Below, in pieces: positions 35,248-46,790 of a stretch of 64,000 bases of DNA; position 1 is the stretch's first letter; each line of letters begins with the position of its first letter. The notes beneath the pieces are model-generated. The model searched no databases. It was not told the origin of the DNA and saw only the letters and a program-made list of their open reading frames with translations. The DNA lies in contig JAVSML010019219.1 of assembly GCA_038503035.1 (NCBI GenBank), forward strand, positions 62,001 to 126,000, in the 5' to 3' direction. Source of the stretch: Crocodylus rhombifer. Its lineage: Eukaryota > Chordata > Crocodylia > Crocodylidae. The translations under genes were made by a program, and so were the position numbers.

Positions 35248-37685
35248 CACTGCGCAGGGTTCTCTGCCTTTAAAGGGACACAGCACGGTTATTTTAATTA
35301 GCTCGCCTTTCTCTTAAGCACCCTGGGGCTGCATTCTACATTTTGCACTAATGGCCTTGAAGACATCACTCTATTTAAGAGAAAAGATACAGCTAAAGAA
35401 ATGGCTTTGTTTTTTTTTGTTTCAATGAGCACAAAAAGGCACTTGGAGTCCCAGATGTACAAGGGGCAACAATCTCTTCCAGGCTGGGTTATCCCCAGCT
35501 CCTTGCTTTAGCCCCAGGGTGAATCTTCATTCTGAATTTTAACTTCCTGCCTTGCTAGAGTCTTAACTTTTAATGAGCTTGGAGCCATCCAGTGTCTGCT
35601 GAGCATTGGTTTGTACCAAGAAACTGCAGCATGATTGGAAAGCCTCAGGACTGAAATTGGATGGGTATTATATTACAGGAATGAAGTGTACTGGAGCTGA
35701 GTATGTGCTTGTAACCCAAGGCTTGGATAGGAGGCTGTGGGATAGAGCTAAGGGACATCAGCTGTATTGAATGGGCAGCACAAGGCAGGGGGGTGTAGAC
35801 TAGGGTCAAGGGAAATCGGTAGAGCTATGTATTGGGTGACCCAAGGCAGGAAAGCAGGGACCTGCCAGTTAGGCCTGCAGGGCAGCAGTAGACTTGTAGG
35901 GAAATCCAGAAGAGGAAGGGTGCCATTATAGGTTTTCTGCACCCTGGCAGTAGTGCATTATTATTATCAGGCTGTTCCCAAATATGCCCACAAGTACTGT
36001 CCATACCCAGAAACATGCAGGTGAGAATGCTCTGGTGTGTCCCTCTGTGGCTGGACTTGAGCTCTTCACGTGGCAGGCTTGTGAGTAGGCTTTCGGGGTA
36101 GCCCCGGAGTGGCATCACCGGTGAACTTTGGTGTTTTGGAGCCTGTGTGTGAGCAAGGGTAGGTGGTCTGTTCTTGGGAATGACCCTGATGAGATGCACC
36201 ACAGTCAGAGCATAGACAGGCCCTTCATCTCCCTGTTCCTCAGTTGCCCATTTGTATAGCTGAGATGCTTATCCTCATAAACCAATTTTGAGATGCAGTA
36301 GTGCTGTATCTTAACCATTGTGAGGTGCACAGATATCGCTATTATTTTGCCCAACATATTTTAGGACAAGCAGACTAAAAATTCTCCCTTGCCCCCAGCC
36401 ATCACAATAATCAAACATAAAAAAGCCAGTCTTTGAACTGTTTGATCTGACATAGATTATTGCATCTCAGCAGGAATTTGCATTTCCTTTTTTTTCCCTG
36501 GCGTTCCGGTGATGCTTTGGTATTAACTCGTGTGTTTCCCTCTGCAATCCTTCTACAATCCATGCACGATAGGTAATAAGTTCTCCCATTTGTAACAGGT
36601 TTTTTTTAGAAATCATCAGTCATTATTTTTTATTTATGTATTTAACCTCCACCCCCACAAACACTAATTAAATCATGTATATATTTTTTGCTGTCTCAAA
36701 CACTTACCAGGGAAAAGTTCAAAGAAAACAGACAGTGGGGAGCAATTGAAGAGTAGGGAAAACAACTTAAGGCTAGACAGATTTGCTACCTTGAGTATTG
36801 CGCTCTTTTTTAGTTAAATCATATTTAAATAATCTTTTTTGGGGGTGGATGGAGTTTGGAATGAATGTGTTTCTACCCTCATTAGGTATTAATAGGTTCT
36901 AACAGAGCCTTGAAACCATTTTCATGCAAATTACACTAGGATTTTAGATGTTATTAACTGTGCAGTTCCATATGTGAACTGGAGAAGCCGGATGGCAAAA
37001 AATGGTAATTTCATAGGAACATGATTCTGTAGTTTATTTTTAGTAGGCGATGTTGAAGAGAGATTATCATCATCTTTAAGACCTAAAATTTAAGCCGCCA
37101 ATCTTCTTCTTCTTTTTAATGGGCTTTGCAAAACCCCCTGCGATAAGAAAAATGTGTCATTTAATAATAAAGATGAATGGATGATTGTTGCCCAGGTGGC
37201 TTGCTAGTTGCTTATACGTGGGTTCTTGCAGGATTCCTCTCTATTCCAGGGAGAGGTGGATGCCATCAGTCCAATACCTTTCGAGGTACAAACGTATCTA
37301 TTTACAAAGAACGTGCATGCCGTTCAGTTCACCTGGACACAGCAGAAGCATGCAACAAGAAGCGATTTCACCATTCCCAACTTCTACATCTGTCTTTCCA
37401 GTCAGTTCTGGGCCGCAGAGCCCTGTCTTTCTGTTCCCTTTCATGCTTACAATCTCTTCTCTTCCTCTCTGCTTGCTTTTATTTGGCTTTCTCTCTCCAG
37501 TGCTTTGCCAAACAACTCTCCTAGCCTCTCTGGTTTGCCATGAGTGAACCCCTTGATCCAGCTGGCTTAGCATTTGCTCAGGCCTCTCTGTGCAGTTGCT
37601 TGCCTTAGGCAATGGCTTCTATTGCTTGTACAAGAAGGGACTTAATTGTATTTTCATCAAGTCTGTAAGAAGGGTGCTTAACACA
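35248..37685. other. Unassigned; AT-rich non-repetitive stretch
   Basis: No gene supported. About 36,240-37,170 is AT-rich, appears free of recognised repeats, and includes an octamer-like ATGCAAAT near 36,925. It is a candidate for conserved non-coding sequence, but this needs alignment. Three overlapping open frames at 37,177-37,547 look coincidental. Confidence 0.3.
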
Positions 37686-37708
37686 CGTGTGTGTGTGTGT
37701 GTGTGTGT
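37686..37708. repeat. (GT)n microsatellite
   Basis: Eleven uninterrupted GT units directly following ACACAC. Confidence 0.95.
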
Positions 37709-38514
37709 AGAGGGGTGTAACCAGGTCTGTGGTTTATAGTGAAGTAGCATTTGTGCTATAAAACTAAGAAGTGCTTTCTGCTTTAATGGACAGCTCTTAC
37801 GTGTTTCAAAATCTGCATGCTTATTTAGATTGTCTTCTCTTTGATATACGTATGCACCACCCTTCTTAACAAGGGCTCAGGGCTGCTTACAATAAGAGCA
37901 CGGAATCGCAGAACAGAAGTGGACGAGAGTACAAAACAACTTTTAAAAGGGAACTAGAACATCCACATAAAAAAGAAGACCCCACTATGTGCCTGTCAAA
38001 ACTGGAAGGTCTTGCATTGCTTAGGAAAGATATTTGGGTTTGGGCTCCAGCAGACTTCAAGAGGGAGGGAGTTTCAGAGCTGAGGAGCTCCTGGCTCCAT
38101 ATTCTTGGCAGTTGGTGAAGAGCAAGCTAGAGGTGGTGTGGCTCAGGCACAGCTGGCTTCTTGTCTGGAGGGGAACTGGATCTATGGTGTAGCCTAAACC
38201 CTCCTGCCCAATAGGGCAAAAACTCCCCACCTTCCAGCTCTCCATATTAACTGCTAGGTATAATAGTTCAGCTTCAAAAGGAGGGCTGAGGGATACTTAG
38301 ACCATGGCCCCGCAGTTAAAGAGCTGTGCTGAGAAGTTGGACATGAAAGTTCAGAGCTCCCTTGTTAGGTTAGGAGCCTAAAACCTGTGCCCCTTCTTTC
38401 CTCAGATGGTTCTTAAACCCCTGTCTTTTTGGGTTAATATGCAGACCTTCTCAGTTTCCTCTGCCTGGGCTTCTTACCCTGCTACTGTCTGTGGGGGCTT
38501 GCACTCAGCGTATC

Positions 38515-38613
38515 CACACAACATGTGGAATAAGATCCCAAACTGAGCAAGTGCCAAAAATGGCACTTACATGGCTGGGTAAGTACCATATGGTCATGTA
38601 AAATGAAGTGAGA
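38515..38613 (+). repeat. Unnamed dispersed repeat, copy B
   Basis: Partner of 32,549-32,645, with shared AATAAGATCCCAA, GTGCCAAA and CATGGCTGGGTAAGT blocks. The hairpin element at 38,636 lies immediately downstream. Confidence 0.5.
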
Positions 38614-38635
38614 TTCTGCACCAAATAACTAGTTG

Positions 38636-38822
38636 TAGGGTGGCCATCATATAGAGGACAGTCCGGTTGTCCTCTGTCCTCTACTGATATGAAACTGGAT
38701 GCCTTTTATGTCCTCTATTTTTCTCTTGAAGATAAAAATAGAGGACATAAAGGTGTTGGGTTTTGTATCAACAGAGGACAGAGTAGCAGAAAACTGGAAT
38801 GTCCTCTATGGTGGCCACCCTA
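38636..38822. mobile_element. Full-length hairpin MITE with TAGGGTGGCCA ends
   Basis: A 187-bp fold-back element. It starts TAGGGTGGCCATCATATAGA and ends with the reverse complement form TCTATGGTGGCCACCCTA. The two halves pair through most of their length around 38,729 (GTCCTCTATTTTT against AAAAATAGAGGAC). Flanking TA at both ends is compatible with a TA target duplication, as in Tc1/mariner-like elements, but the superfamily is not certain. The repeated words GTCCTCT and AGAGGAC also give internal direct repeats. Confidence 0.85.
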
Positions 38823-40919
38823 AATACTGGTCAGATAGAAAAGTGATTGTACTGGCTGAAAATGAACTTCCTCTAGGAAGAAAAATGAAACGCTGGAAGA
38901 ATCTTGAGTCTTTCTAATGCGTGGAGATGGCCAATACAAGATTCAAAACTCCTTGAGAACCGGAAAACAATTTGTTACATATTAATCTAATATTCCTGAA
39001 AATGGTTTTCTTTTCATTTGAAAGGAAATTATGCTTGATACCAACAACAATAACAAAATGACACTAAGAGAATCAGGAAATCTAATGGACTAGAAATTAG
39101 GGAGTTTCAAGTTTGCATTTGATCAGTCAGATTTCATAGTTCAAGATGAGTGAAACAGCAGAAATGGACAGTGAGAAAATTGGGGCTTTAAAATTCATTT
39201 CAGTTAGAATCAGCCAAGGGATTATTAATAGCCACGCAGGTAAAGAAGCTGATTTTTAAATATAGAAACCAGGGCTGTCAAACTGACAATCTGAATGAGT
39301 GAGGGGGAGGTCTCACTCTTCTTTTCTTTTTTTTTTCCCATTAATTTTATTGTTTCATTGAAAAAATATCACAAAATCCTTTCTAATGAGGCTATTTTTA
39401 AAATTGGCTAAAAATTTCATCCCAAACCTTAATCCTGCTGCCTGAGTGACACAAGCATATCTGTTTTTATCCTGCAAGTGTATCTAAGCTCAGCTGAGAT
39501 TCATATGTAGAATTTGCTGCCATTGAAGAGCATGCCAAAGGAGGTGCTGTTTTTAGATGGGATGGACCAGAGAGCTGGTGCATAATATGATGCATAGGAC
39601 TGTTAGCAAGAGATATGCAAAAAGGATGTGGAAGTAGAGCCCCATCCACCCAGTGAAGAAATTGGGCTCAAGATTTATAGCTGAGGCCTGCTTCAAAGCT
39701 CAGTGAAGTAAAACAAAGCTTCAGTGATCTGAGTTTCACCTTGAAGAGCTTGGATTATGAAGATGTCCTCAGAACCAGAGCTGCAGTGCTTCCATGCCCT
39801 AGAGTCAGATTTTTTTTGTGCGTATTATTTTTAAAAAATGAGACAACCAGTCACACTAATTGCTTCCTGCCTTAACAGCATTGCTGGAAACTTAAATGTG
39901 ACCATGTTAAGTACGCCCTTTTCTCCAGCCAGCCTTGCCAACATCCTCATCTGACTTTCAGTTACAATGGGCAGGCTCTTGATTTGCTATAGAGTACATA
40001 TAGGGTCCGTGAGCAGTGGAGGCTGGGGACGACATCCCCCTTCCCTTCTCCTCAAAGAACAGGCCAGCTGTGTTCACATCCCATATAGTCCACTCCACAT
40101 GAACATGTGTTTTTTACCCTATTTATTGCTGTACTCTAGGCTGGATGCATCTCAACAGGGAACATATTCGTTCTCCCAACAGTTGTCAGACACTTTTTAT
40201 TCCCAACACTGGCCAATAATCTTCTCTTACACTTGTTGAGCATACAGGCTACAGAGTCCAAATCCTTTGTGCAGCTCCCCAAAATAGGACTGTGACTTTA
40301 ACTGGACCTTTCTGACCATTTCAAAAAGAAAAAAATCAACCCAGAAACTAAATCTTTCAACATGTTCGGTGCACTGAAACTGAAATGATCTAATTTCAGA
40401 TTTAAAAAAATGATTTGCTGAGATTTTTAGGTGATTTTTTTTTATTATTTAAAAAGTATTTAATTTAAAACAAAATCAGAGATGCTGTTATTTCAAAATG
40501 TCCAAACAAAATGGTTTGAGGGGTTTTTTTCCAAGAAATTTTGAGCTTGTTTCTAAATGAACAGTTCAGAGCAATCAGAAAGAACTTGAGGAATCTTTTG
40601 GTGTTGCCAAATCTAAATATTTCACTGACAAAGAGCCAGACAAAATGTATTCAAACAAAATCAACTTGGGGCCCTTCTCCAGGCTGCAGAAATGTGTGCA
40701 GACGGTATTAGGACTATTACAATTCCTGTACGCAAGGGACCTGCTGTTACTTCCATGTAGTAAGACCTGAGATTCCATCACTGGGGGTAGGAAAGGGAGC
40801 AGAGCTGAAGGTGATGTTGGAAAGTCATCTGCGTATTTGTAAGGAATGGGGATCTCCTATGCAGCCAAGTGGAGTCCTGTTCTTGGCTATGCCCCTGCTT
40901 TGCTTGGATGAGTCTGGCT
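38823..40919. other. Unassigned intergenic sequence
   Basis: No gene supported. AT-rich stretches lie at about 39,300-39,430 and 40,400-40,500. Confidence 0.35.
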
Positions 40920-42898
40920 GACCAGAGAAATCCAGGGCAGACTAAGGGCCAAAAGGGGAGCACATAAAAAGTGGAAACAGGGAGAGATCACCAAAGAGGA
41001 ATATACCTCTTCTGCTCGTGCTTGTAGGGAGGCAGTTAGACAGGCCAAAGCTACCATGGAGCTGAGGATGGCAACCCAAGTAAAAGACAATAAGAAATTG
41101 TTTTTTAGATATATAGGGAGTAAAAGGAAGGCCCAGGGAGGAATAGGACCCCTGCTAAATGGGCAGAAACAATTGGTGATGGACAGAGGGGACAAGGCTG
41201 AACTCCTCAACGAGTTCTTCGCCTCAGTGTTCCTAAGTGAGAGGCACGACAAGTCTCTCACTGGGAGGGTAGGGAGGCAGCAGCAAGGCACCAGACTTCC
41301 ATGCGTGGACCCTGAGGTGGTGCAGGGTCACTTGGAAGAACTGGATGCCTTTAAGTCGGCAGGCCCGGATGAGCTCCATCCGAGGGTACTGAAGGCACTG
41401 GCCGACATCATTGCAGAGCCACTGGCGGGAATATTTGAACGCTCGTGACGCACGGGTCAAGTCCCGGAGGACTGGAAAAGGGCCAATGTGGTTCCCATTT
41501 TCAAGAAGGGGAGGAAGGAGGACCCGGGTAACTATAGGCCAGTCAGTCTCACCTCCATCCTTGGCAAAATCTTTGAGAAAATCATCAAGGCTCACATTTG
41601 TGAGAGCCCGGCAGGACAAATTATGCTGAGGGGAAACCAGCACGGGTTCGTGGCAGGCAGATCGTGCCCGACCAATCTAGTCTCTTTTTATGACCAGGTC
41701 ACAAAACGCCTCGACGCAGGAGGAGGGGTGGATGTCGTATACTTGGACTTCAGGAAGGCCTTTGATACGGTATCCCACCCCATACTGGTGAACAAGTTAA
41801 GGGGCTGTGACTTGGATGACTGCACAGTCCGGTGGGTGGAGAATTGGCTGGAGGGTCGCACCCAGAGAGTTGTGGTGGATGGGTCGGTTTCGACCTGGAA
41901 GAGTGTGGGCAGTGGGGTCCCGCAGGGCTCGGTGCTTGGACCAATACTCTTTAATGTCTTCATCAGCGACTTGGACGAGGGGGTGAAATGTACTCTGTCC
42001 AAGTTTGCAGATGACACTAAGCTATGGGGCAAAGTGGACACGCCGGAGGGCAGGGAGCAGCTGCAAGCAGACCTGGACAGGTTAGACAAGTGGGCAGAAA
42101 ACAACAGAATGCAGTTCAACAAGGAGAAATGCAAAGTGCTGCATCTAGGGAGGAAAAATGTCCAGCACACCTACAGCCTAGGAAATGACCTGCTGGGTGG
42201 CACGGAAGTGGAAAGGGATCTTGGAGTCCTAGTGGACTCCAAGATGAACATGAGTCGGCAGTGTGACGAAACCATCAGAAAAGCCAGTGGCACTTTATCG
42301 TGCATCAGCAGATGCATGACAAATAGGTCCAAGGAGGTGATACTTCCCCTCTATCGGGCGCTGGTCAGACCGCAGCTGGAGTACTGCGTGCAATTCTGGG
42401 CGCCGCACTTCAAGAAGGATGCGGATAACCTGGAGAGGGTCCAGAGAAGGGCCACTCGTATGGTTAAGGGCCTGCAGGCCAAGCCCTATGAGGAGAGATT
42501 AGAGAAACTGGACCTTTTCAGCCTCCGCAAGAGAAGGTTGAGAGGCGACCTGGTGGCTGCCTATAAGTTCGTCAGGGGGGCACAGAAGGGAATTGGTATT
42601 TATTCACCAAGGCGCCCCCGGGGGTTACAAGAAATAATGGCCACAAGCTAGAAGAGAGCAGATTTAGATTGGATATTAGGAGGAACTTCTTCACAGTTTG
42701 AGTGGCCAAGGTCTGGAACGGGCTCCCAAGGGAGGTGGTGCTCTCCCCTACCCTGGGGGTATTCAAGAGAAGGTTGGATGTGTATCTAGCTGGGGTATTG
42801 TAGGCCCAGCACTCTTTCCTGCTTATGCAGGGGGTCAGACTCGATGATCTGTTGAGGTCCCTTCCAACCCTAGCATCTATGAATCTATGAATCTATGA
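40920..42898 (+). mobile_element. CR1 LINE, young 5'-truncated copy
   Basis: Sense CR1 missing the endonuclease but keeping the linker, the full reverse transcriptase, the C-terminal region and the 3' end. It closes with three perfect ATCTATGA units (42,875-42,898), the typical CR1 tail repeat. Coding sequence is nearly open, with one in-frame stop and one late frameshift over about 550 codons, so it is much younger than the copies at 1.5 and 29 kb. The 5' truncation point is approximate. Confidence 0.95.
41056..42651 (+). pseudogene. CR1 ORF2 reverse transcriptase, nearly intact
   Basis: The frame is continuous from 41,056 except for a single TGA at 41,446-41,448, which falls where CR1 proteins usually have Trp before RTG-VPEDWK. 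Blocks in order: FFRYIGSKRKAQGG, GPLLNG, AGPDELHPRVLK, PIFKKGRKEDPGNYRPVSLT, HGFVAGRSC, VDVVYLDFRKAFDTVSHPIL (first catalytic Asp), GSGVPQGSVLGPILF, KFADDTKLWG (catalytic Asp pair at about 42,010-42,015), KCKVLHLGRKN, VRPQLEYCVQFWAPHF, RVQRRATRM and YEERL. A frameshift near 42,595-42,620 ends the frame early. The expected continuation (PPGVTRNNGHKLEE...) lies in another frame. It acts in target-primed retrotransposition. This copy lacks the endonuclease and is not autonomous. Confidence 0.93.
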
Positions 42899-43096
42899 GT
42901 CCTTTCACACCTCTAGTATGCGTTTCTGTGTGAGTTTGTATGTGCCATGGCTGACCTTACTATGGGCACTTCCTCACTGTAAAGCCTTACTTGTGTCTCT
43001 GTGTCCTTGCAGTTTCTGCACTCACCTGTGCAGGCTAGGGGCATATCTCGCAAGCCTTTGTGCTGAGACACTCCAGGTTTCTTTTCCAATGGCAGA

Positions 43097-43150
43097 AACA
43101 GAGGCATAACTAGCAAGTACTTTGCCCTGGGCAGTGGTGGCATAAGGTGC
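43097..43150 (+). repeat. Dispersed repeat with CATAACTAG core, copy B
   Basis: CAGAGGCATAACTAGCAAGT then TTTGCCCTGGGCAG, aligning with 12,676-12,730 in the same order. The rest of 42,899-43,829 has no recognised gene. Confidence 0.5.
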
Positions 43151-43829
43151 AGGAGCAGTGGCTGGAGGTTCCCTGCTGCAGGGAGGGATGTCACCTCTTT
43201 AGCTGCCCAACTGTGTTGAGTGGCCATTTAAAGGCTGGTTTATGGTAACCAAGAAAATGAAGTGTCATCTTCCCCAGCAGCAGCAAACGGCTGGCCAGTG
43301 CTCCTGCACTGAACAGTGCTATCTCTGTTTTGCCCTCCCTGCTGCCAGAGCGGGAGATGCTGCTATTGCAGGGAAGGTACAAGAGGGTGAGGCCCCATCT
43401 CACCCCTTCGGCAGTGTCTGGGGTCCATGCCTCTCTCACCCACCCATCATTAGGCTGCTAAGCAGAAAGGTGCCCTTTGAGAGGAATTGGGGAAAGGCAC
43501 TGGAGGACTATAAATCCCTCTAGCTTTGAACCTTTGTCCTCCTTGCCAAGTGGATGGGTTCCTGATTTGGATCAAGTAGAGGCTGGACTCTAATCCACGC
43601 TGTCTGCCAAGTAGGCAAGCCTAGATGTCCATTGCCTCCAAACTAGGATTTTTTTTTCGGTGTGGATGAAGGGGTTGGCACAACATGAGTAAATGGGAAA
43701 TGCAGATGTACCCCTTGTTTATCTACCCAGTCGATGTTTTGACAATTAATACCTACAAATTTTTGAAGATCCTAAAATGATAGGATAGGATTAAGGACCA
43801 AAATAGTCCATTTGTAAGGCTCAACAGGA

Positions 43830-44107
43830 CCTGATCATGGTGCTGCTAGATGCTGTGCAGAGACATAAGTTCTTGTCCCAAAGTGTTACAATTTAATTGG
43901 AAATAGCCCAAAAAACACTTTTACTTTTTAGATTATGTATATGTCCACATGGACTTGCTATCTGACTGCCTTAAAAATGCTAAAGGTCTTAGCCTCACAA
44001 CACCTTTCAGAGGTAAATATTACTAGTCACACACAAAGTGAGCAGTAGAAGCAGAAACTGGATTTGGGTTTCCTGAGTCTCGTTTTAGTGCTTTGACCAG
44101 AAAGCCA
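43830..44107 (+). repeat. MIR-like SINE
   Basis: The middle part (GGTGCTGCTAGATGCTGTG, GTTCTTGTCCCAAAGTG) and the 3' part (AGTAGAAGCAGAAACTGG, GTTTCCTGAGTCTC) are in MIR-type order, with an unrelated stretch between. The solo LTR that follows inserted right at its end. Confidence 0.55.
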
Positions 44108-44117
44108 TGAATGCATT

Positions 44118-44995
44118 TGTGACAGGAGTATCAATATCGGAGCCTTTCTGGGAGTGGCCCCGCCCTCCTGTAATGGGCCAATTGCCTGCTTTCTCGCCTG
44201 CCATGCCTTGATCTTACTTGATTAGAAGATGGTTGTAATCAGTGAGAGGCGGCCCATTTTTCCGTGCCCCGGTGACAGGGGGCGCTACCTGTGGCTCCTT
44301 TTCCTCCCCTATACCGCAGCCCAAGCCTCACAGATGGAGTTGACGTGGTTTGACCTGGGCCTTGTTATGTTCTGGCCCTTCTCCTTACTCCCGGGCTCCT
44401 CACTGCCCCCTCTCTTGCTTGCTCTGAGGCTCCTCATGGCCCCCTTCTCTCTCTTGTGGCTGGAGCCAATACGCCCCCAAACAAAGCTGCACCCTTTCTG
44501 GCGCCAGGAGACCCCACACTACTGTGGAGCTCCTATGAGGCCTCCTCCACCCCTAATAGCTTTGCCTGGTCCTCCGGTCAAAACAGTAAACATAAAACAT
44601 AAAGCCCCTGGGCTACAACATAAAAACTAGACCATCCAGTCAAACAAGAACCTACTCCCTACTAGAGAGTGAGGGAGCGGGGGGAAGGAGGGCTCCCCGC
44701 CCTCAGCAGTGACCAGGGGATGCTCTCAATGCCAGAGTCCTCCTCTCTGTCTGTCCAAGCTGAGTCCTTACTTCCACAGCGGCTGGAGAGGGACTGCCCT
44801 CCTGGCCTTCTACCTGGGCTTAAGAAGAGATAAGCCCTGCCCCTTCCTGGTCAGCGTGTTTTACCAGTTGCCCCAGCAACCAGCACCTGTGTAGCCCTGG
44901 TGACTGGCAGCTGAGCCTCCCCCTTTCTGCCACTAGGGGGTCTCCCCAGAGCAGTCTCCGCTCTCAGGCGCAGGGCACCCGAGTGCCCTGCGACA
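44118..44995 (+). mobile_element. Solo LTR of a retroelement
   Basis: An 878-bp segment beginning TGTGACAGGAG and ending CCCTGCGACA (the TG...CA ends of long terminal repeats), flanked by a perfect 5-bp duplication GCATT (44,113-44,117 and 44,996-45,000). No internal gag, pol or env sequence and no second LTR lie in the window, so it is a solo LTR left by recombination. The 5-bp duplication suits an endogenous retrovirus or a Gypsy-type element. The family is not identified. The interior is GC-rich. Two open frames inside it (44,229-44,630 and 44,709-44,894) are incidental. It carries presumed promoter and polyadenylation signals by family, but I cannot map them. Confidence 0.82.
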
Positions 44996-45207
44996 GCATT
45001 ATTCTAATTATCCAGGACTTTTGATGTTTGGCTCATCTGCTCTTCAGAGTTTTAGCTTCTTAAAACTTAATATTGAAGGTCCTTATTGGAATATTGTGTT
45101 AGTTTTGTTTTTTGATTCAAGTAATAAGCCTATTTGTCCTTTATTGAGGTCTGTGAAATGAAACTCCCTCTGACACACGCATGTGAACAGGTATCGAGCT
45201 ACATTTT

Positions 45208-45249
45208 TTTTTTTTGATGGGGCGAAGGGGAAAAGGCCATCAAAAAAAA
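45208..45249. repeat. Short perfect hairpin
   Basis: TTTTTTTTGATGG (45,208-45,220) and CCATCAAAAAAAA (45,237-45,249) form a 13-base stem with a 16-base loop. Its function is unknown. Confidence 0.8.
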
Positions 45250-46032
45250 TCGCATCACTTGTTGTCATTCCCCCAAGTGGGAGTATGAGCCATCTTCATG
45301 CAGACTCTGCTGGGCCCACAGGGTTTTTTGCCAGGTACACGTTTTGTTCTGACACCAAAGCTGCACACTTTCACAGCCAGCAACCTTTATGGAGACTTAT
45401 TTACAACTTTCTCAGTTAAACACAAGCTGCTTGGGGAAACCCTTGGGCCAGAAGAAGTGTTGGTTGCGGTGCCATCTGGCGGTTTGTGGAGGAACTGGGC
45501 CGTGCAAAAAAACACACCCACCTTGAGGATCTGTTCCTGGATGCTAACCCCATAGGGGGATTTTTTAAAGAGATGATTTCTGTCATCACTGCCAAGAGCA
45601 AATGCCAGTAAAATGGAAGCAGGATCTGAGCACCAGAACAAAAGGCTTTTAACCCTGTTAGCTGAAAGGGAAGCCGATGAGTTAGAAGTAAGGATCCATC
45701 GGGTCGATTCCCAGCTAAGTCCATGCGGCTGATCCCTGCATGGAATGCGTCTCCTGAGACGAAAGGAATAAAAGATGCCCTACAGACTTGCATGGGGAAC
45801 AGCAATAAAGCACAACAGTCTACAAAGGACCTGATCCTGTAACTGCTTGCTTCTGCAAGTAGCTCCGACGTCCCAATGCTCTCCTCAACTCCCATGCTGG
45901 AAATCAGGAAAGCAGCTGAAGTAAATGGCCCTATGGGGGGATAGGGGGGAGAAGAATGCTCCCTGCCCCACGGGCACTTGCGTGGAGAATGCTATGTAGG
46001 GTCGGGCCCACAAAAAGCTAGAGATTTTAGAC

Positions 46033-46306
46033 CAGAGATTTTTAAGCAGGGTGCTGTGGGATCCTTTCACGGGTGCTGCAGGATGTCCCGCAATGTAGGA
46101 GCACACACGAGTTACAAGATAAACCCAGCAGTAGGATGCAAGCATTTAAAAAAATTCTGATTTGTTCTGATCTTTCCTAGTTCTTTGTAACAGAAGCATT
46201 GTTCTGGTTTCTCTGTAGTTAAAAATATGAGTGAAACCTCAGAGCTGACATTTTCTGAGGGGTGTCTTGAATCTGAAAAAAAAAAAAAAAATGTTGAGAA
46301 CCACTG
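46033..46306. mobile_element. hAT-type MITE, third family
   Basis: 274 bp with decayed inverted ends (CAGAGATTTTTAAG at left; GTTGAGAACCACTG at right) and an imperfect 8-bp target duplication, TTTTAGAC against CTTTAGGC (6 of 8). The 5' part GGGTGCTG...GATCCTTTCA.GGGTGCTG matches 49,987-50,234. An A-run lies near the right end. Confidence 0.75.
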
Positions 46307-46712
46307 CTTTAGGCATCCGGTCCTGGAAAACCCTACCCGCATCAGCCATCCTGTTGAGTCAGTGGGTCTGCAGGGGTGATTAAATGTGTTGAGGATTTGA
46401 TTTGTGGGTCAAGTGGTAGAAGCATGAGACCTACTGCCAAAATCCAGGGTATGGAGCCCTGGTGGGGCTGTGTCCGTGGTGGAGGGTCAAGTGGTAGAAG
46501 CATTAATTCCCATGGCTTGACCCACCCCTGCTGCCATGTCTGGACTGGCATGGGAGGAGGCCTGTGCTCTGGATCCAGCTGCGGGGCAGGTGAGTTTTTT
46601 TGTACCATCTGAAAGTGCTGCAAAATGTTTCAGACGGGGTGGGCCAGATCCACTGAAGTCAGTGGCCCAGAAATACGGCAAGGAAGTCAGTAGACCCCTC
46701 TAGACAGCAATC

Positions 46713-46790
46713 AGTCAGATACAAAGCTGGTGTAAATCAGCCTCACTTTTTCCTGGAGCTTACAGCAGCTGGGCATCTGGCCCCACATCC
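46713..46790. repeat. GTGTAAATCAGC palindromic repeat
   Basis: AGCTGGTGTAAATCAGCCTC on the left arm and GAGCTTACAGCAGCTGGGC on the right arm form an imperfect fold-back, followed by ATCTGGCCCC. It resembles a fold-back repeat common in reptile and bird genomes. A second clear copy lies at 54,975. Confidence 0.5.

Noticed and set aside
37177..37547. Three overlapping plus-strand frames of 111-120 codons
   Set aside because: Simultaneous openness in all three frames shows low stop density, not coding. No domain is recognisable.
41688..42170. 160-codon antisense frame
   Set aside because: It is the reverse-strand shadow of the CR1 reverse transcriptase.
44229..44630. 133-codon Leu/Pro-rich frame
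   Set aside because: It lies inside the solo LTR and reflects its GC-rich composition.
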